Part shown: positions 1-11,115 of the stretch, one piece after another
Numbering within the stretch: position 1 is the stretch's first letter
Layout of the letters: each line of letters begins with the position of its first letter
Assembly: GCA_033439255.1 (NCBI GenBank)
Contig: JAVRDV010000017.1
Span: 310,001 to 374,000, forward strand
Reading direction: 5' to 3'
DNA length: 64,000 bases
Source: Hericium rajendrae
Lineage: Eukaryota; Basidiomycota; Agaricomycetes; Russulales; Hericiaceae
Translations under genes and position numbers: made by a program
The notes under the pieces: generated by a model
Databases searched by the model: none
The model's input: only the letters and a program-made list of their open reading frames with translations
Told to the model about the DNA's origin: nothing

Positions 1-2600
1 CATGCTCGGTGTTGCTAGGAGCATGTGGCATGGGGATCTTGCGTGGCTGCTGTTGTAGAATGCACGTGGTGAGTGGTGGGATGGCAGAAGTGTGCGGGAC
101 ATGCACAGACACGTGCAGAGGGAAGTGGAGAGGAGCGAAGCCAGAAGGATGTGCGCGGAGGGTGAAAGGCACACGCGAAGGGTGGAAGACATGGGAAATT
201 GAAGGTGCGCATGGAGGCGAGGGCAGGCGGGGGACATAGACTATAGAGGGGGTGAAGGGAGAGGTATGACAAAGAGCCATGTTCGCATCTGTGATGCAGC
301 TCGGATACTGCCGATGGCCGGTGGCTTCCTCGAGCTGCCCAAAACTCAACAAGAGGGTATCGTGCAAGCTTCAACATAGCTTGTTCTACATATTGATTCT
401 AAGCAAAACAAATGTTGTTGATGATGAGAATGTATGGTGGAAGTATTGATTTTTTTGAAAGTGGGTTTGGGTGTGGAATGTCACAATACATAGGTTTTCA
501 GGGTATGGATCACGAAAAACAGCAATTCTGAATAAGATCCTAAGGATCTAACCAGTCAGAAATTACTGAAAATTGCAGACATGGCTTATAATTATGCTCC
601 AACCCATTTGTCTATGCCGATAGACCGAACATGGTTTGTTTATTCCGAGCTCAGGGTTCAAAGACTATCGTACTGTATCAGCGCTTATCCAGCGCTAGCA
701 CGACGTGTCCGCCGTCGACGTACATACTTGTTACTCTGACAGTCCGCATGCAGCATACCTATACATATTGACTGCAACGCATCAATGAGGCTCAATAACC
801 TCTATTTGTAAGTCATTCCTTTCCCTTTCGTATATCCACTCTTTTTAATGACACGCTGCTCACTTAGAACTCAATTCACAATGTTGTAAGCCCAGGCACA
901 ATGCTGCCGCCTCCTGAGCTGCGGTGCTCGGCCCTCCTCATCCCCACTCCACATTGCCACCAGCATCCACAATTGGTGAGTTCTCTTCTGCATTCCCATA
1001 ACTAGTTTTACTAAAATATTGGTGCTTGCTTTAGGCTTAGAACACGAGGGCATCGCGGCATGCTCTGCTATATAACACCGCTGCCTGGCCTTCCAGAACA
1101 CGTCCTCCCCCCCCTTGTGCTTGCAAACAGCACTCAATCTCTCCGACCCTCACATGCGATGTTCGCATCGGAAGAAAGGCATCGCGCTTGCAAACGCACA
1201 CCATCAGAGTGTGGGGGAAGCACTCATCCACATCTGCATCCTACCCCATGCCGTAACCAGCACGCACCATGCACGGACGAGCAGCAGCATCGCACCGCAC
1301 TGTACGTGCCGAAGCAGCACTGGTGCTGCACACTCGCTTGTGCATAGCAGGAGTCTCGTGCACATCCGAGCAGAATGGATGTGTGCAGTGAGTAGCCTGT
1401 GCATTCAATAAGGTATCGTGCATGCATGCTACAAGCGCTTTAGGATCTCGTGCCATGTATCACATACCACTGGAAGCTCACTCACCCAACAGGTGAGCCC
1501 ACATGCTTCAACCCTCAACCCTCCGTGCACGCATCGGTAGCTACGGGAATGCCAGCAGCTGGGCCGTTCCGCTACATATGTACACAAGTGCGCTGTGCCA
1601 CATGGCCCAGATTTCCATCCTACGTGTCCACCACAGCACGCTGTGGCCATGTGCCAGCACGTGTGGCAGGTGTGTACCGGGAGTGGGAGCTAGCACGCAG
1701 TGAGCGCGAGCAGATACTGGGAACGGGATGCAGCCACCCATGGTGAACGCTCTGTAGCAAGCGTATGACGAGTTGTCGCACGGCATGCATGCAGTGCGTG
1801 CCTGGCTAAGGTGTGAGCATGGCGGGATCAGGTACAGTGGGGGCGGGCATGGCAGGAATTGGGGGCGGGCATGGCAGGAATGGACCCATCAGGATCGGAT
1901 GCATAACGGTGGCCAGAGCAGGCACGCCATGGGTGCGAGGGCAGCACAGATGGGCTGTGGTCGAAAGTAGCGTGTGGAGCGAGTGCAGGGCAAAGGGAGG
2001 CAGCAGCGACAGGGGTGTGGCGGGGACGGGGTGGGGACGGGGCAGGATGAGGAAGACTAGATTAGATTAGATTAGATACTTTAAGCACCAGCCGTGCCCT
2101 GTGCATGCCGGAACATTAGATTGATGGAACCTGATCGGGATCATGATCTGATAGAGAAGACAGGTACAATATATTAAGTAATCAATATCATTTGGTTAAA
2201 GCTAAAGGGCAAGACTCTAAGAGTGCCGTTAGCAATGATTAACTGTTATTGTAACATGCTCTGGACTAATATAATAGTACTTTCGTTATAAACTTAGTAG
2301 CTATGGCTCGACACTCATCATCATCGTTGCCCTGGAAGAATAAGTTGAAAGGTGCTACATTGTTCACGGCCATGACTGGTGGCGGCAGCACCAGACCCTG
2401 TACATCAGTTGCAACCTATACCAGTAGTAATAGGAGAGAGGGTTCCAATTGTACCAGTCACAGTATAAGCAGTATTTTCAGGTGAAATGGAATGTTTGAA
2501 ATCACCAATGTTTTGCATAAAATATGTTTTACATAAAAAAACATATGCAGAATACAGCCACAAAAACACATTATATTCCAAAAAAACATATCGGCTGAGA
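1..2600. other. GC-rich then AT-rich spacer, no supported gene
   Basis: I see no credible gene here. The first 2 kb is rich in TGCA, GCATG and CACG words and gives only short overlapping open frames on both strands with cysteine, histidine and arginine-biased translations, as expected from skewed composition. About 1,840-1,885 has a short direct duplication of a GGCATGGCAGGAAT-type unit. About 2,055-2,085 has a small ATTAG pentanucleotide run. From 2,090 to 2,600 the DNA is AT-richer and includes one half of an inverted repeat described separately. Confidence 0.5.
2400..2462 (+). repeat. Inverted repeat, left copy (TACCAGT motif)
   Basis: About 50 bp containing two copies of the word TACCAGT around a purine stretch (AATAGGAGAGAGGGTT). 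A diverged reverse-complement copy lies at about 5,803-5,860. The pair may mark the termini, or two copies of the terminus, of an unrecognised DNA transposon. No transposase is visible between them, so the assignment is tentative. Confidence 0.4.
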
Positions 2601-2639
2601 TCTTAAGGATCTTGGCCTGTTCCACTACCTACGCGCTCA

Positions 2640-2880
2640 CCGGTGCTTCCCTGTGTGCCATTCGCCAGTGCTTCCTCTCACGCTCGCTGGTGCTTCCTCT
2701 CGCGCTCGCTGGCACTTCCTCTTGTGCTTGCCGGCACTTTCTCTCGTGCTCGCCAGTGCCTCCCCTTGCGCTCGCCGGTGCCTCCCCTTGCATCGCCAGT
2801 GTCTCCCCTCGCGTCACTGGCATCTCCGCTCGTGCTCGCCGGCACCTTCCCTTGTGTTCACCTGCACCTTCTCTCATGCC
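2640..2880 (+). repeat. Minisatellite, ~24-bp GCTCGC-TGG units
   Basis: About ten imperfect tandem units built on GCTCGCCGGTGCCTCCCCTT-like sequence. The unit is near a multiple of three, so it produces open frames in several phases on both strands. Those frames are by-products of the repeat and not evidence for genes. Confidence 0.75.
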
Positions 2881-3109
2881 AAATTCCCGCCTGCCGTTCC
2901 TGCTCCTGCCCCGCGATCATGCACACGCTGCATGCACGTTGCGCGTGCTGTGCACTGCACGCTCGCTGCAGAGCATGCGTGCTGCGGTCCGGTCGGCACA
3001 GGCAGTACGCACCCTCACTGTCCACTGTGCTCACTGTGCATCCACCGCACTCTACTGATGGCTCCCCGTGCATGGTGTAGGTGGGCAAAATTCACGCGGA
3101 GGGGGCCAG

Positions 3110-3640
3110 GGCGCGGCGCTAGGGAGTGGGCATGGCGCTGGAATGCTCGGGGCTGAAGCACACATGCTCGGGCTGAAGCGCGCTGACTCGGGGCAGAGAG
3201 GTGCTGGCGTGGGGTTGGGACGTGCGGGCATGGGGCTGGGATGTGCGGGTGCAGGGCCGAAGTGCGCGGGTGTGGGCACGAGCTTGGGGCTGAGACGCTG
3301 CTTGGGGCTGGGAACGCGCATGCTCGGGACTGAAGCATGCAGGGCTGGGGCGCGGAGGTGCAGTCGTGGGATTGGGGCTGAAATGCAAGGACTGGAGCTG
3401 AAGTGTGGGACTGGGGCTGAAAAATGCAGGACTGGGGCTGGGACATGCGGGCTGGGGACTGAAGCGCATGGGAGCGGACGCGGGTTCAGGGCTGAGATGC
3501 ACGAGATTGGGATTGGGACACGCAGGACCAGGATTGGGACACGCAGGGTGGGGATTGGGATGCAGGTGCTGGGTGGGACACGAGCGTGGGGCTGGGAGGG
3601 ACAGTGGGCTGGAGGCGGGGGCTCTGGCATGAGCGTGCAG
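3110..3640 (+). repeat. Minisatellite, GGGGCTGGGA-type units
   Basis: Tandem degenerate units of about 20-24 bp with a GGGGCTGRGA core and intervening TGCGGGC or ACGCAGG words. Long open frames on both strands (up to 330 codons on the minus strand) translate to proline/serine or glycine/alanine repeats and reflect composition only. Confidence 0.75.
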
Positions 3641-3779
3641 TTGCGAGGGCACGTGCGGGGTTGTCGGGCGGGCGGTGTGTCACACTGCGTGAGTGCGCAA
3701 GTGTGCGAATTTGCAGGCGATGCCTGATGTGCCTTTGCAAGCACGAGGGGAGGGGAATGTGCAGACGGGTGCGGGTGTT

Positions 3780-4660
3780 GTTCTAGCTGCATGCGGTGCC
3801 ACGTCAGCACATTGGTGGGCTGATATAAGAATATTTTGTTAGTATACCATGTAGATACGAGGAAAGAACAAAAAAACTTACAAATTTGTGGGCTATTGAG
3901 CCCTACAGCGTCCTCGCTTGATGGAAGGAGGAACAGGACAGGACAGGCTACGAGCCTTGTGGCACGGTTCGACAATTGCCGAATTAGGCTACATGGCTCG
4001 TCCCCAAGTCGTCGAAGGGGACTTTTACGAGTGAATAAATTCAATTAAATGATAATGATAATACAGCAGATGTATATAGTTTTAATACAATAGAATACGA
4101 ACTTTGGAAGGAATGCAATTTAATGCAAGAGAGAAACTGCTAGAATACTGATAAGAAAGTCTAAAACACGGAGAAGACTAAACGCGTCGAGCTCAAATCC
4201 TAGCCTCAGGCATGCCAGGCACCAGATTCAAGTTACAATTCCATAGCACTCTCCCTTCTCTTCCTCTATCGGTTAATACACTTACATTGGACAGTACTCT
4301 AGCAGTATATGACGATTTTACTGTATTTGTTTAGGCTTCCAATAATCAGGATCTGACGAGATACTGTTGGTTTCGGTGAATAAAGAGTATTTCTCGTTGT
4401 ATTTCTTGTCTCACTGTCCCGAATCACATTAAAAAAAATTATAACGTCTCCTATAGACCTATAGTATCATGATACATGGTTAAGCTTAATTAGTTTTGTG
4501 AATCTTGACGTACTAAAGCCTATACTACGTAGATTGTACTCTAGGATTACCCTAAGGTTACAATGATTTCATTATTTTAGCTCTTATAGAGCTCTAAATC
4601 TTTCGCTGCTTGGGATATGACTTAGATACTATTCTATGTACATATTTACATTCTAAGGAA
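3780..4660. other. AT-rich intergenic DNA, nothing recognised
   Basis: About 0.9 kb of AT-rich sequence with no open frame showing conserved features. An AATAAA word occurs near 4,378 followed by a T-rich stretch, which could be a transcript end or part of an old repeat. I could not find a partner repeat in the window, so no element is called. Confidence 0.4.
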
Positions 4661-4669
4661 TAGTCAATA

Positions 4670-5700
4670 TATTAGTGACCACATCCCAGAGCCATCCTGT
4701 CCTCGAATGTCGGCCACCTCGGCCTTCAGCCACCGACACTCGGCAGTTGCTGAGCCGCTCCACAATTGATCACGGCTCGTCCCCCTATGTACGCCCCACA
4801 GCCTCGCCTGCCCACCCTCGTTCCTCTGCGCGCCCACACTCTTGCCGCACCTCATCACCCTCCCCACTCACCCTCTTCTGCTCGCACCCCACCTGCACAT
4901 CGTCTGCCTTCAACGCTACATGACCACATCCTCCATGGCTCCCAGCAGCCATCCGCCCCCTTCTACGCAGCCTGGACATGCACAGAAGCATGCGCAAGAT
5001 GCTTCGGATGTGCAGGAACCCGCCTGCGACAGTGTAGATGCGCCCAACACCCGCGCTTGTGTGCGTGCAGTGCCAGCATCCACACGCACGACAACACCCG
5101 GTACGTGTGCCTGCAACCCCTACGTGTTGCACCCCTACATGTCGCACGTCATGTGCTCGCAGTCCTTAACACCCTCGCAACACTCGCGCCGGCTCGCCAA
5201 TGCCTGCACACGATGTGCAGTACCCCGGCATTGGTATGCAGAATGCAGCCATGGTGTACACCCCCCAGCATGCACGCTCGAGCCCCATCGCCTGTGCGCT
5301 ATGTCTAGTGCCCACGTGGAATACCCCGACAACAGCGTGCAGCAACAACGCAGAGTCCGGGCAGTGGCACGTGGTGCGTAGCACCGCGTTAGTGGTCACC
5401 AGCGACAACGACAGCAGCAGCAACAACAACGGCAGTGACAATGACAGCAGCGACAATGATGGCAGTGGTGCCATTGACGTGCCTCACGGCAACGGTGCTG
5501 GGGAGCGAGTGGCGGTGGGGATAGGCAGGCACAGGCACGGCCAAGAGCGGGATGTGCGAGCGAGCCAGCGTGTAGCCAAGTGCTCGCATAGCCGAGGCAG
5601 GAGGCAGGAGGCAGCACGTGCATAGCTGAGGCGAGAAGCATGCAAGGCAGGCATGGTGCCGAGGGGAGCTGTTCGAGTAGGCGCACTAAGCGCGTAGCAG
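4670..5700. other. Low-complexity CA/GC-rich DNA
   Basis: Open frames occur on both strands but translate to histidine, cysteine, alanine and proline-rich strings. At 5,400-5,480 a GACAAYRRCAGC microsatellite gives a Ser-Asp-Asn run on the plus strand. No domain is recognisable and I do not support a gene here. Confidence 0.5.
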
Positions 5701-5801
5701 CGAGTAGTGTATGGCCCAGATTTTATTATATTTATAATGATTTTTTCGGATTTATAATGAGTGATTTGAATGGCCCAGATTGGGTCCTGAACCCTCCCTA
5801 A

Positions 5802-6668
5802 TTACTGGTACAGATCGCAACCCTCCCTCCTATTGTTACTGGTACAGGTTGTAAATGGGTTACAAGGATGCCTCGGCAGCAGTGCGGGTGCTGCTGGAGG
5901 TGCACGCGGGAGAACAGATGGCTGCTGGGTCATTGTTTTGGCAGCGAAGACAGGGAAAGGGAGCTTGCAGGCAGAAGGGGCATCGTCGGGGTCAGGTTTG
6001 GGACCGATCTGCGAGGCTGTGTCTGGGGTGGCTGATGCCTCGGTTTTCATGGCAGCGAGATGTACGCCTTGTTGCTCTGATATCGGCTCTGTCTTGGGCA
6101 CGATGGAGCCTTGGTCGTCAAATGTGGGTATAATGAACTCGATGCCGGTGAGGCCATCTGCGGATTCCGTGGCTTGGGCTTCAAGGGAGTTAGTGGTCTG
6201 TGCTTCCGATAAACGATCGGTCGAATCGTTGAGGTTGATGAAGCCATATGGGTGGTGGCCGAGAAGGAGCTGCTCCCTTGCACGGGTCAGAGGGCGACTG
6301 GTGGCTGCACTGGAGAACCCGGATGCAGTCCACGACTCGAGACTGGACTCGGATCCTAGTGAGGCTGGCATTTCTGCTGCGGGGGAGTCGATGGATCCTT
6401 TGGAGTAGAGATGCGGTGAAGAGCTGGGTGACGACAGCTTAGCATTTTTGTTGGTGATGAAACAGCCTTGGATGTTGTGGGCCTGTTTCTTTCCTCTAGG
6501 AGGCAGTTTTGTGAGTGTGCGGTGTGGTGAGAGGGCAAAGGGTAAGAAAGGCCTCTTATCACTGATTGCATGCAATCTCTGGCACAAGAGCACTAGAACT
6601 GTGAGGCGTTGAGGGCACGAGGATGTGGAAGCATGAGGGCATGAGGACAATTGAGAGTGGTAGGACAC
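5802..6668 (-). CDS. Hypothetical protein, doubtful
   Basis: An open frame of 288 codons. The middle (from about residue 90) has ordinary amino-acid use with acidic and Ser/Thr-rich stretches and no recognisable domain. The N-terminal quarter is histidine/serine-rich and may lie outside the true coding part. The C-terminal residues are encoded by a conserved inverted-repeat motif (the SNNRREG segment) that also appears near 2,430. That suggests the frame runs into a transposon terminus and may be an element-borne gene remnant. I do not recognise it. No neighbouring gene shares its promoter. Confidence 0.3.
   Translation of the reverse strand: MSYHSQLSSCPHASTSSCPQRLTVLVLLCQRLHAISDKRPFLPFALSPHRTLTKLPPRGKKQAHNIQGCFITNKNAKLSSPSSSPHLYSKGSIDSPAAEMPASLGSESSLESWTASGFSSAATSRPLTRAREQLLLGHHPYGFINLNDSTDRLSEAQTTNSLEAQATESADGLTGIEFIIPTFDDQGSIVPKTEPISEQQGVHLAAMKTEASATPDTASQIGPKPDPDDAPSACKLPFPVFAAKTMTQQPSVLPRAPPAAPALLPRHPCNPFTTCTSNNRREGCDLYQ
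5803..5860 (-). repeat. Inverted repeat, right copy (TACCAGT motif)
   Basis: Reverse-complement partner of the motif near 2,400-2,462, again with two ACTGGTAC words flanking a pyrimidine stretch (AACCCTCCCTCCTATT). The two copies lie about 3.4 kb apart facing each other. Confidence 0.4.
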
Positions 6669-6669
6669 A

Positions 6670-7225
6670 AGGACGTGAAAAAAAATGAGAGCATATATGG
6701 AAAGAACACTGAGAGCATGAAGAACAGAGCTGTGTCTGTCGAACTCACACTCTCATCACCAGGTGGAGAGGGGCAGACTGACTCTATGATGATGGCCTAT
6801 GCTACGACAGGCTCTTTACCTATGCCTGTGCTCACTGACTAAGCCTCAACTCCGGCTGACTCAGCTCCTAACCCAACCTAACCCTGCTCCTAACCCGACC
6901 TGACCCTGCTCTGCCTCTGCCCAACCCTGCTCTGTGTCCTGCAGTCCCCACTCCAACGAGGAAATCGAGAGTGACTTCGAGTTTGTTGACTCTGAGTAGA
7001 CATAGATTACCATGTATATGAACTGCACATGATCTCATGAGCCTAATACCATATCATGAAGTAAATTGCATAGGTAATAATAGTAAGAACCGCAAGAAAG
7101 TCGCGAGTTTCACCTTTGAATTTTGTCTAAGTCGAAGATCACGTGGCAGCACACCAAGTTGATTTCTTCTAAGTCGAATTGCTCCACGAAAATCAATTAC
7201 TGAGCAGCACATTTGGGCGCACAAA
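6670..7225. other. Intergenic spacer
   Basis: No supported gene. At 6,855-6,935 there is a short run of CTCCTAACCC and GACCTGACCC words that looks superficially telomere-like but is irregular. The rest is unremarkable AT-balanced DNA. Confidence 0.4.
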
Positions 7226-7800
7226 CTGTAATCTACACAATGGATGTTGCACGCATGTACTAGAGGCTATATACAATACGTATCCGCTCCCTCCAATGTA
7301 AAAATGGGTGCAGTGAACCCATGCCAGGGCAAGCCTGAATAATGGAGTGGGTGCCTAGTGGGGCACGCTAAATGAAAGCCGGGCTTGGACAGTGATGCTG
7401 AGAATCTGGGTGCATGGATCTGAATCTACAGAACGAATGTCGCGCATGGATACTCGAAGCTATGTACAGTATGTACCCACCTTTTCAGATGCAAAAACAG
7501 ACACAGGATGACAGCAAACCCATGCGGGGGCAGGCCTGAATATCGGGGGAACAGGCGCCTAGCAGGGCACACTAAATGAAAGCTGGGCTCAGACAGTGAT
7601 GCCGAGAATCTGGATGCATGGACCTTAGTCTACAGAATGAATGTCGTGCATGGATATCGAAGCTATGTACAGTACATACCCACCTTTTTGGATATGCAAA
7701 TGGGTGCAGGATGGTAGCAAACCTGTGTGGGGGCAGGCCTGAATATCAGGGGAACAGGTGCCTAGCAGGGCACACTAAATGAAAGCCAGCTCAGCCAATG
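7226..7800 (+). repeat. Three tandem ~204-bp units
   Basis: The word CTAAATGAAAGC recurs at 7,368, 7,572 and 7,775, giving periods of 204 and 203 bp. The words GGCAGGCCTGAATA, GTGCCTAG and GAAGCTATGTACAGTA repeat with the same spacing. Units 2 and 3 are closer to each other than to unit 1. No frame stays open through the array, so this is a satellite-like or subterminal transposon repeat and not coding DNA. Confidence 0.8.
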
Positions 7801-7949
7801 ATGCTGAGTAGTGCTGAGGATCTCGAGGGGCAGCAGAAATGCAGGATAAGGTGCGCTAGGTGCACTAGGCACAGGAGCAGTAGATCTAAGATTGGAATGT
7901 TCCGAAATAATGGCCAGGCACCTGGTTCTGCAGGCTGCCGGCTGCTTCA

Positions 7950-8235
7950 GCCACCTACTAATGCTTCTGCTCGATAGTGATGCCTGCTGTTTTATTGTTA
8001 GTCACTAATGTCCTACAAAGTAGTATGGACTAAACATTACTACACTCCTACAAGTGCTGACACTACATCACTACACTGCAGGAATGTAGTAGTCAATAGC
8101 CTTTAGCAATACATCACTACCTTCCTGCATAGTTATCCCTGCTATATGTGACACTACTAACCAACAAGAAGATTCACTATGTCATCCCTACTCTTGTAGG
8201 ATGTTAGTGAGTTACACAACCTGTAACGGATGGTT
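7950..8235. repeat. Cluster of ATCACTAC / TGTAGT words
   Basis: Dense irregular repeats of TCACTAC, TAGTGA and GTAGTAG words resemble the subterminal repeats of KDZ-B (ATCACTATA and TAGTGATC), though without long alignable identity. This may be the eroded end of a related DNA transposon. No partner terminus is visible nearby. Confidence 0.35.
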
Positions 8236-8339
8236 TATCAGTTACTACTATAGTCTTCTACTTTCTTACTCTTTTCTACCTGGCTTACTTTTCGAGTTTT
8301 GCAGAGTTTCCTTATTAGGATAGCTGAGTTTGAATCATG

Positions 8340-8760
8340 TACTTAGAGCGGATTTCCTTATTGGGAATAAGCATCTATCTTGCCAACTCACCACCATCTG
8401 TCTGCTTTTGTCTTAGTCTCTGCTTGTTTCCCTCATATCTGAAAGGTTCTCTTGGGATCCAACCCTCAAAGGAAGGTGTGTGGCCCCCAAAACCCTCATC
8501 AGGAGGTCTATATCTGCTGCTGGCCCTCAGAGGAGGTGCCAGCTCATCACTCATCTGCTTGGCTGCAGGACTGAGGCATCCTCGGTTCTGTTAGCTCTAG
8601 CTCGTGGACTCTCTCTAGGAGGTCTACGACACCTTTATACCCTCCTCACTCGCTCGCCTACCTTGGACTTCCTGGGCAGTAGCGGCTCGACCTCTATCGT
8701 CCGTTACACAACCACCCCAGCTCCATATCTTCTACAAGTCAAAGACTTACAACTGAATCT
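8340..8760 (-). pseudogene. Decayed coding remnant, unknown
   Basis: On the minus strand one stretch (about 8,350-8,590) reads as normal-looking protein (for example PPDEGFGG and GWIPREPF) but has no clear start and the frame is interrupted upstream toward 8,750. It may be the 3-prime part of the gene at 8,739-9,190 or a separate dead gene. I do not recognise it. Confidence 0.3.
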
Positions 8761-9190
8761 GCAGGTGATGCAGGATGGGGCATCGCAACTACAATGACAC
8801 GATCCTTGCAGCACTCCGTGAGCTCCTTTGTCATAGCCCTGAAGCCCTGCTTGTTGCTGAGAGTCTTGGGCTTCACAGATGCTGGCTTGTCAAACTTCCA
8901 TGTCAGCTTCACGAGGTTGATACCTGCTTCGTGACACGGCGTAGCTGTAGCCAGTAGAGAAAGAAACTTGTCCCATGAGCAGCTGAGCTTGAAAAAGAAT
9001 GGACCATAATGGATGTCCTCAGGCCCTACAGCCTGCTTCTTCTGCTTTGATCCCCGAGTGCTGCCAGCTGACTGGGAGAGAACAACATTGATGTGCATTG
9101 TGACTTCGCATTCAGGGTCATTGTCACTATCATCGCTGGCAGCATTGTCGATTTCATCATTGCTACCATCAGCGGTCTTCTTGGTGAGCC
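8739..9190 (-). CDS. Hypothetical basidiomycete protein, partial
   Basis: The minus-strand frame begins with an acidic Ser/Asp stretch (9,190-9,100) and continues into a compact region with the pattern YGPFFFKL..W..FL followed by LTWKFDKPAS and a predicted beta-strand end (DRVIVVAMPHP). From memory this resembles a family of short hypothetical proteins repeated in Agaricomycete genomes near transposons. I know no function. The stop lies at about 8,739. The N-terminus is uncertain because the DNA upstream (9,200-10,150) looks like an insertion. It may form one locus with the gene at 10,160-11,115. Confidence 0.45.
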
Positions 9191-9199
9191 ATAGCTATT

Positions 9200-10150
9200 A
9201 ACTTTATTACGATACTACCTTTATAACAGGCCAGACCATGTTACAGTAACCAGCTATAAATGCTAACAGGGTCTATTACACTTTAACCCCTTTATCATAG
9301 GGACCACTAAGCTCAGGCTAGATATACCATATATATCCATGGCTCGGACATCTCCGAGTGCTTCTGATAGGGTTCTTGAGTGCTTCTTCGGCCCATCGAT
9401 GATCTAATCTCCATTCTTAGATGGTGCAGGGATCTCGCAGATTGTGCTATTTATATCTCACCTGTTGTCCCTAGATGGTCCTATTTATAGCATTTCAAGC
9501 GTTGCACTATTCACCGGTGACTTCTGGCCTGGTGCTCAGGCACTATGATGCACTGTTGAATATCCTCGTTTCGGGCTCATTTGGGTGCTCCAAACATCTG
9601 GACTGCTTTGGCAGGTGCTTCTTTTAGGCACGCGCCTAACGTCACTTTGTTTTTGGCCTGGAATGATTGGGGTATGCTCGGCCTGGCTCTCATACTCACT
9701 GACTCCGATACCACCTGAGCAATGTTGTCGTTGTCTGGGACATTCTGCAACATGGTATTCAGAATGTCGGCACTCAGAATGTCGGCACTCAGCACTCAGA
9801 ATGTTGGAACTCGTAATGTCGCGAACTCTAAGTAATGTTAATACCAAGTAGAAATGTACATAATTATCGAGTATAGTTGGGATTATACTTGAGACCAAAG
9901 AAAGCACATGAAGTCGCGAAGTCAGATGATTCAGACGAAATATCATAAGTAAAGTCTCTGACAAGAAAGACAAGCAATAAGTCTACATTGTGTTTCTACG
10001 TCTGTACATATCCCTTCAATGTGATTGGCACATGCTCTGTTTTATGACTCTGCCTGAGCGGGTTTCCAAAAATGGCAGTCCGCCTTGTCTCAGGCCCTTG
10101 CTGGGTTCTTCCTGACTCTGCGCATTGTCAGCACTCGAGCTCCACTATAA
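9200..10150. other. Probable insertion between two coding blocks
   Basis: About 0.95 kb without conserved coding sequence separates two minus-strand coding blocks. It contains a short tandem CACTCAGAATGTCGG repeat (three to four copies, 9,755-9,805) and mixed-frame fragments. I infer an insertion or a decayed intron or spacer. Clear termini were not found. Confidence 0.35.
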
Positions 10151-10159
10151 CGTTCAGAC

Positions 10160-11115
10160 TTACCGTTTGGATTGCTTGGCCATCATTTCTTCTGCCTCTG
10201 TCGCTTTCCTCTTCTTTGACTGCATGCCACTGGCATCTGATTTTGTACTGGTGGTGACGAGGCAGCATGCTACCCACAACATGTCCTCCAGGGCGTCGTT
10301 CACCTCATCTTGCTCATCCTCGTCCTCATTCCCATCTGTCACCTTAAACCACCAGTCGAGTGTCCACATGATCAATGTGAACCCATTCTTACCACTCTTC
10401 TTGAGCTCAGCTCAGTCTTCACCCGGTTTCACTTTCCTCCTTAACGGCCATTCACTGCCACGTGACTTGGGTTGCAGGCTGCACCACCATGTCGTCCAGT
10501 CCTCGCTGAACTTGGGCAGGTTATGGATGCATGGAAATTTGGTCAAGCTGTGACTGTTCTTGTGCCAACTTGACACATGTAGAGGTTGTCGCTTGCCGCC
10601 AAGCTTGCAATTACTTGTCTGGTACCAGAGGTAAGCCCTTCTATCAGTTGGTTCCGAATTATACTCATACCTTGTCATCGCGGAAGTCACTATCCTTCTC
10701 CATCTGTACCCATAGGTCGACGAGCTCTGCCCAATCTTTATCATCAGATGACTTTCTCAAATATTTGACTTCTGATGCCAACCACCTCGGCATTCCTATG
10801 ACAACAGAATTGCCGTCATCTTCATCTGCCCGTTCCTCATCCTCTGCCGCCTCTTCATTGTCGTCTTCCGGTATATCCTCCCCTTCATGCGACCCATCCT
10901 CGCCACCCTTGCTTCCTTTGCCACTGAACCGAAAAATAAGTATGTTACATCTTGATTCAAATGTGAGGAAATTGTGACTTACTTATTATTCTTTCCCTTC
11001 TTAGGTTTCTTCTTGTGCTCCTTGGGTCCGAATAGCTCACTGGCCTTGGGGATGTTCCAGGCCTTCATCTGCACTTGGACCTCGGCGACCCACACGTCAT
11101 GCTCCAACATCTGAG
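10160..11115 (-). pseudogene. Hypothetical gene with WW..LQP/NG..WW domain
   Basis: Minus strand. Exon 1 starts at an ATG directly after a TTTCTCAG acceptor (about 11,115) and ends in a lysine-rich stretch. A 59-bp GT-AG intron follows. Exon 2 has a long acidic tract and then the block MPRWLASEV..L......DW.ELVDLWVQME. Further blocks read W.TWWCSLQP...WPL and KNGFTLIMWTLDWWFKV. The same order of blocks forms the C-terminal half of the KDZ-B accessory protein at 33,560-34,220. An in-frame stop separates the WPL block from the NGF block (about 10,412), so the gene looks broken here unless a short intron removes it. Its function is unknown. Confidence 0.5.

Noticed and set aside
3052-4044. Minus-strand open frame of 330 codons
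   Set aside because: Most of it is the reverse of a GGGGCTGGGA minisatellite, which gives Pro/Ser/Ala-rich translation in every phase; no domain.
3826-4430. Possible solo LTR
   Set aside because: An AATAAA word and a TG start can be imagined, but there is no partner repeat, no target duplication and no matching sequence in the window.
6850-6940. Telomere-like CCTAACCC words
   Set aside because: Irregular spacing, mixed with CCTGACCC and CTCTG words, and no run of identical hexamers; an internal low-complexity stretch is simpler.
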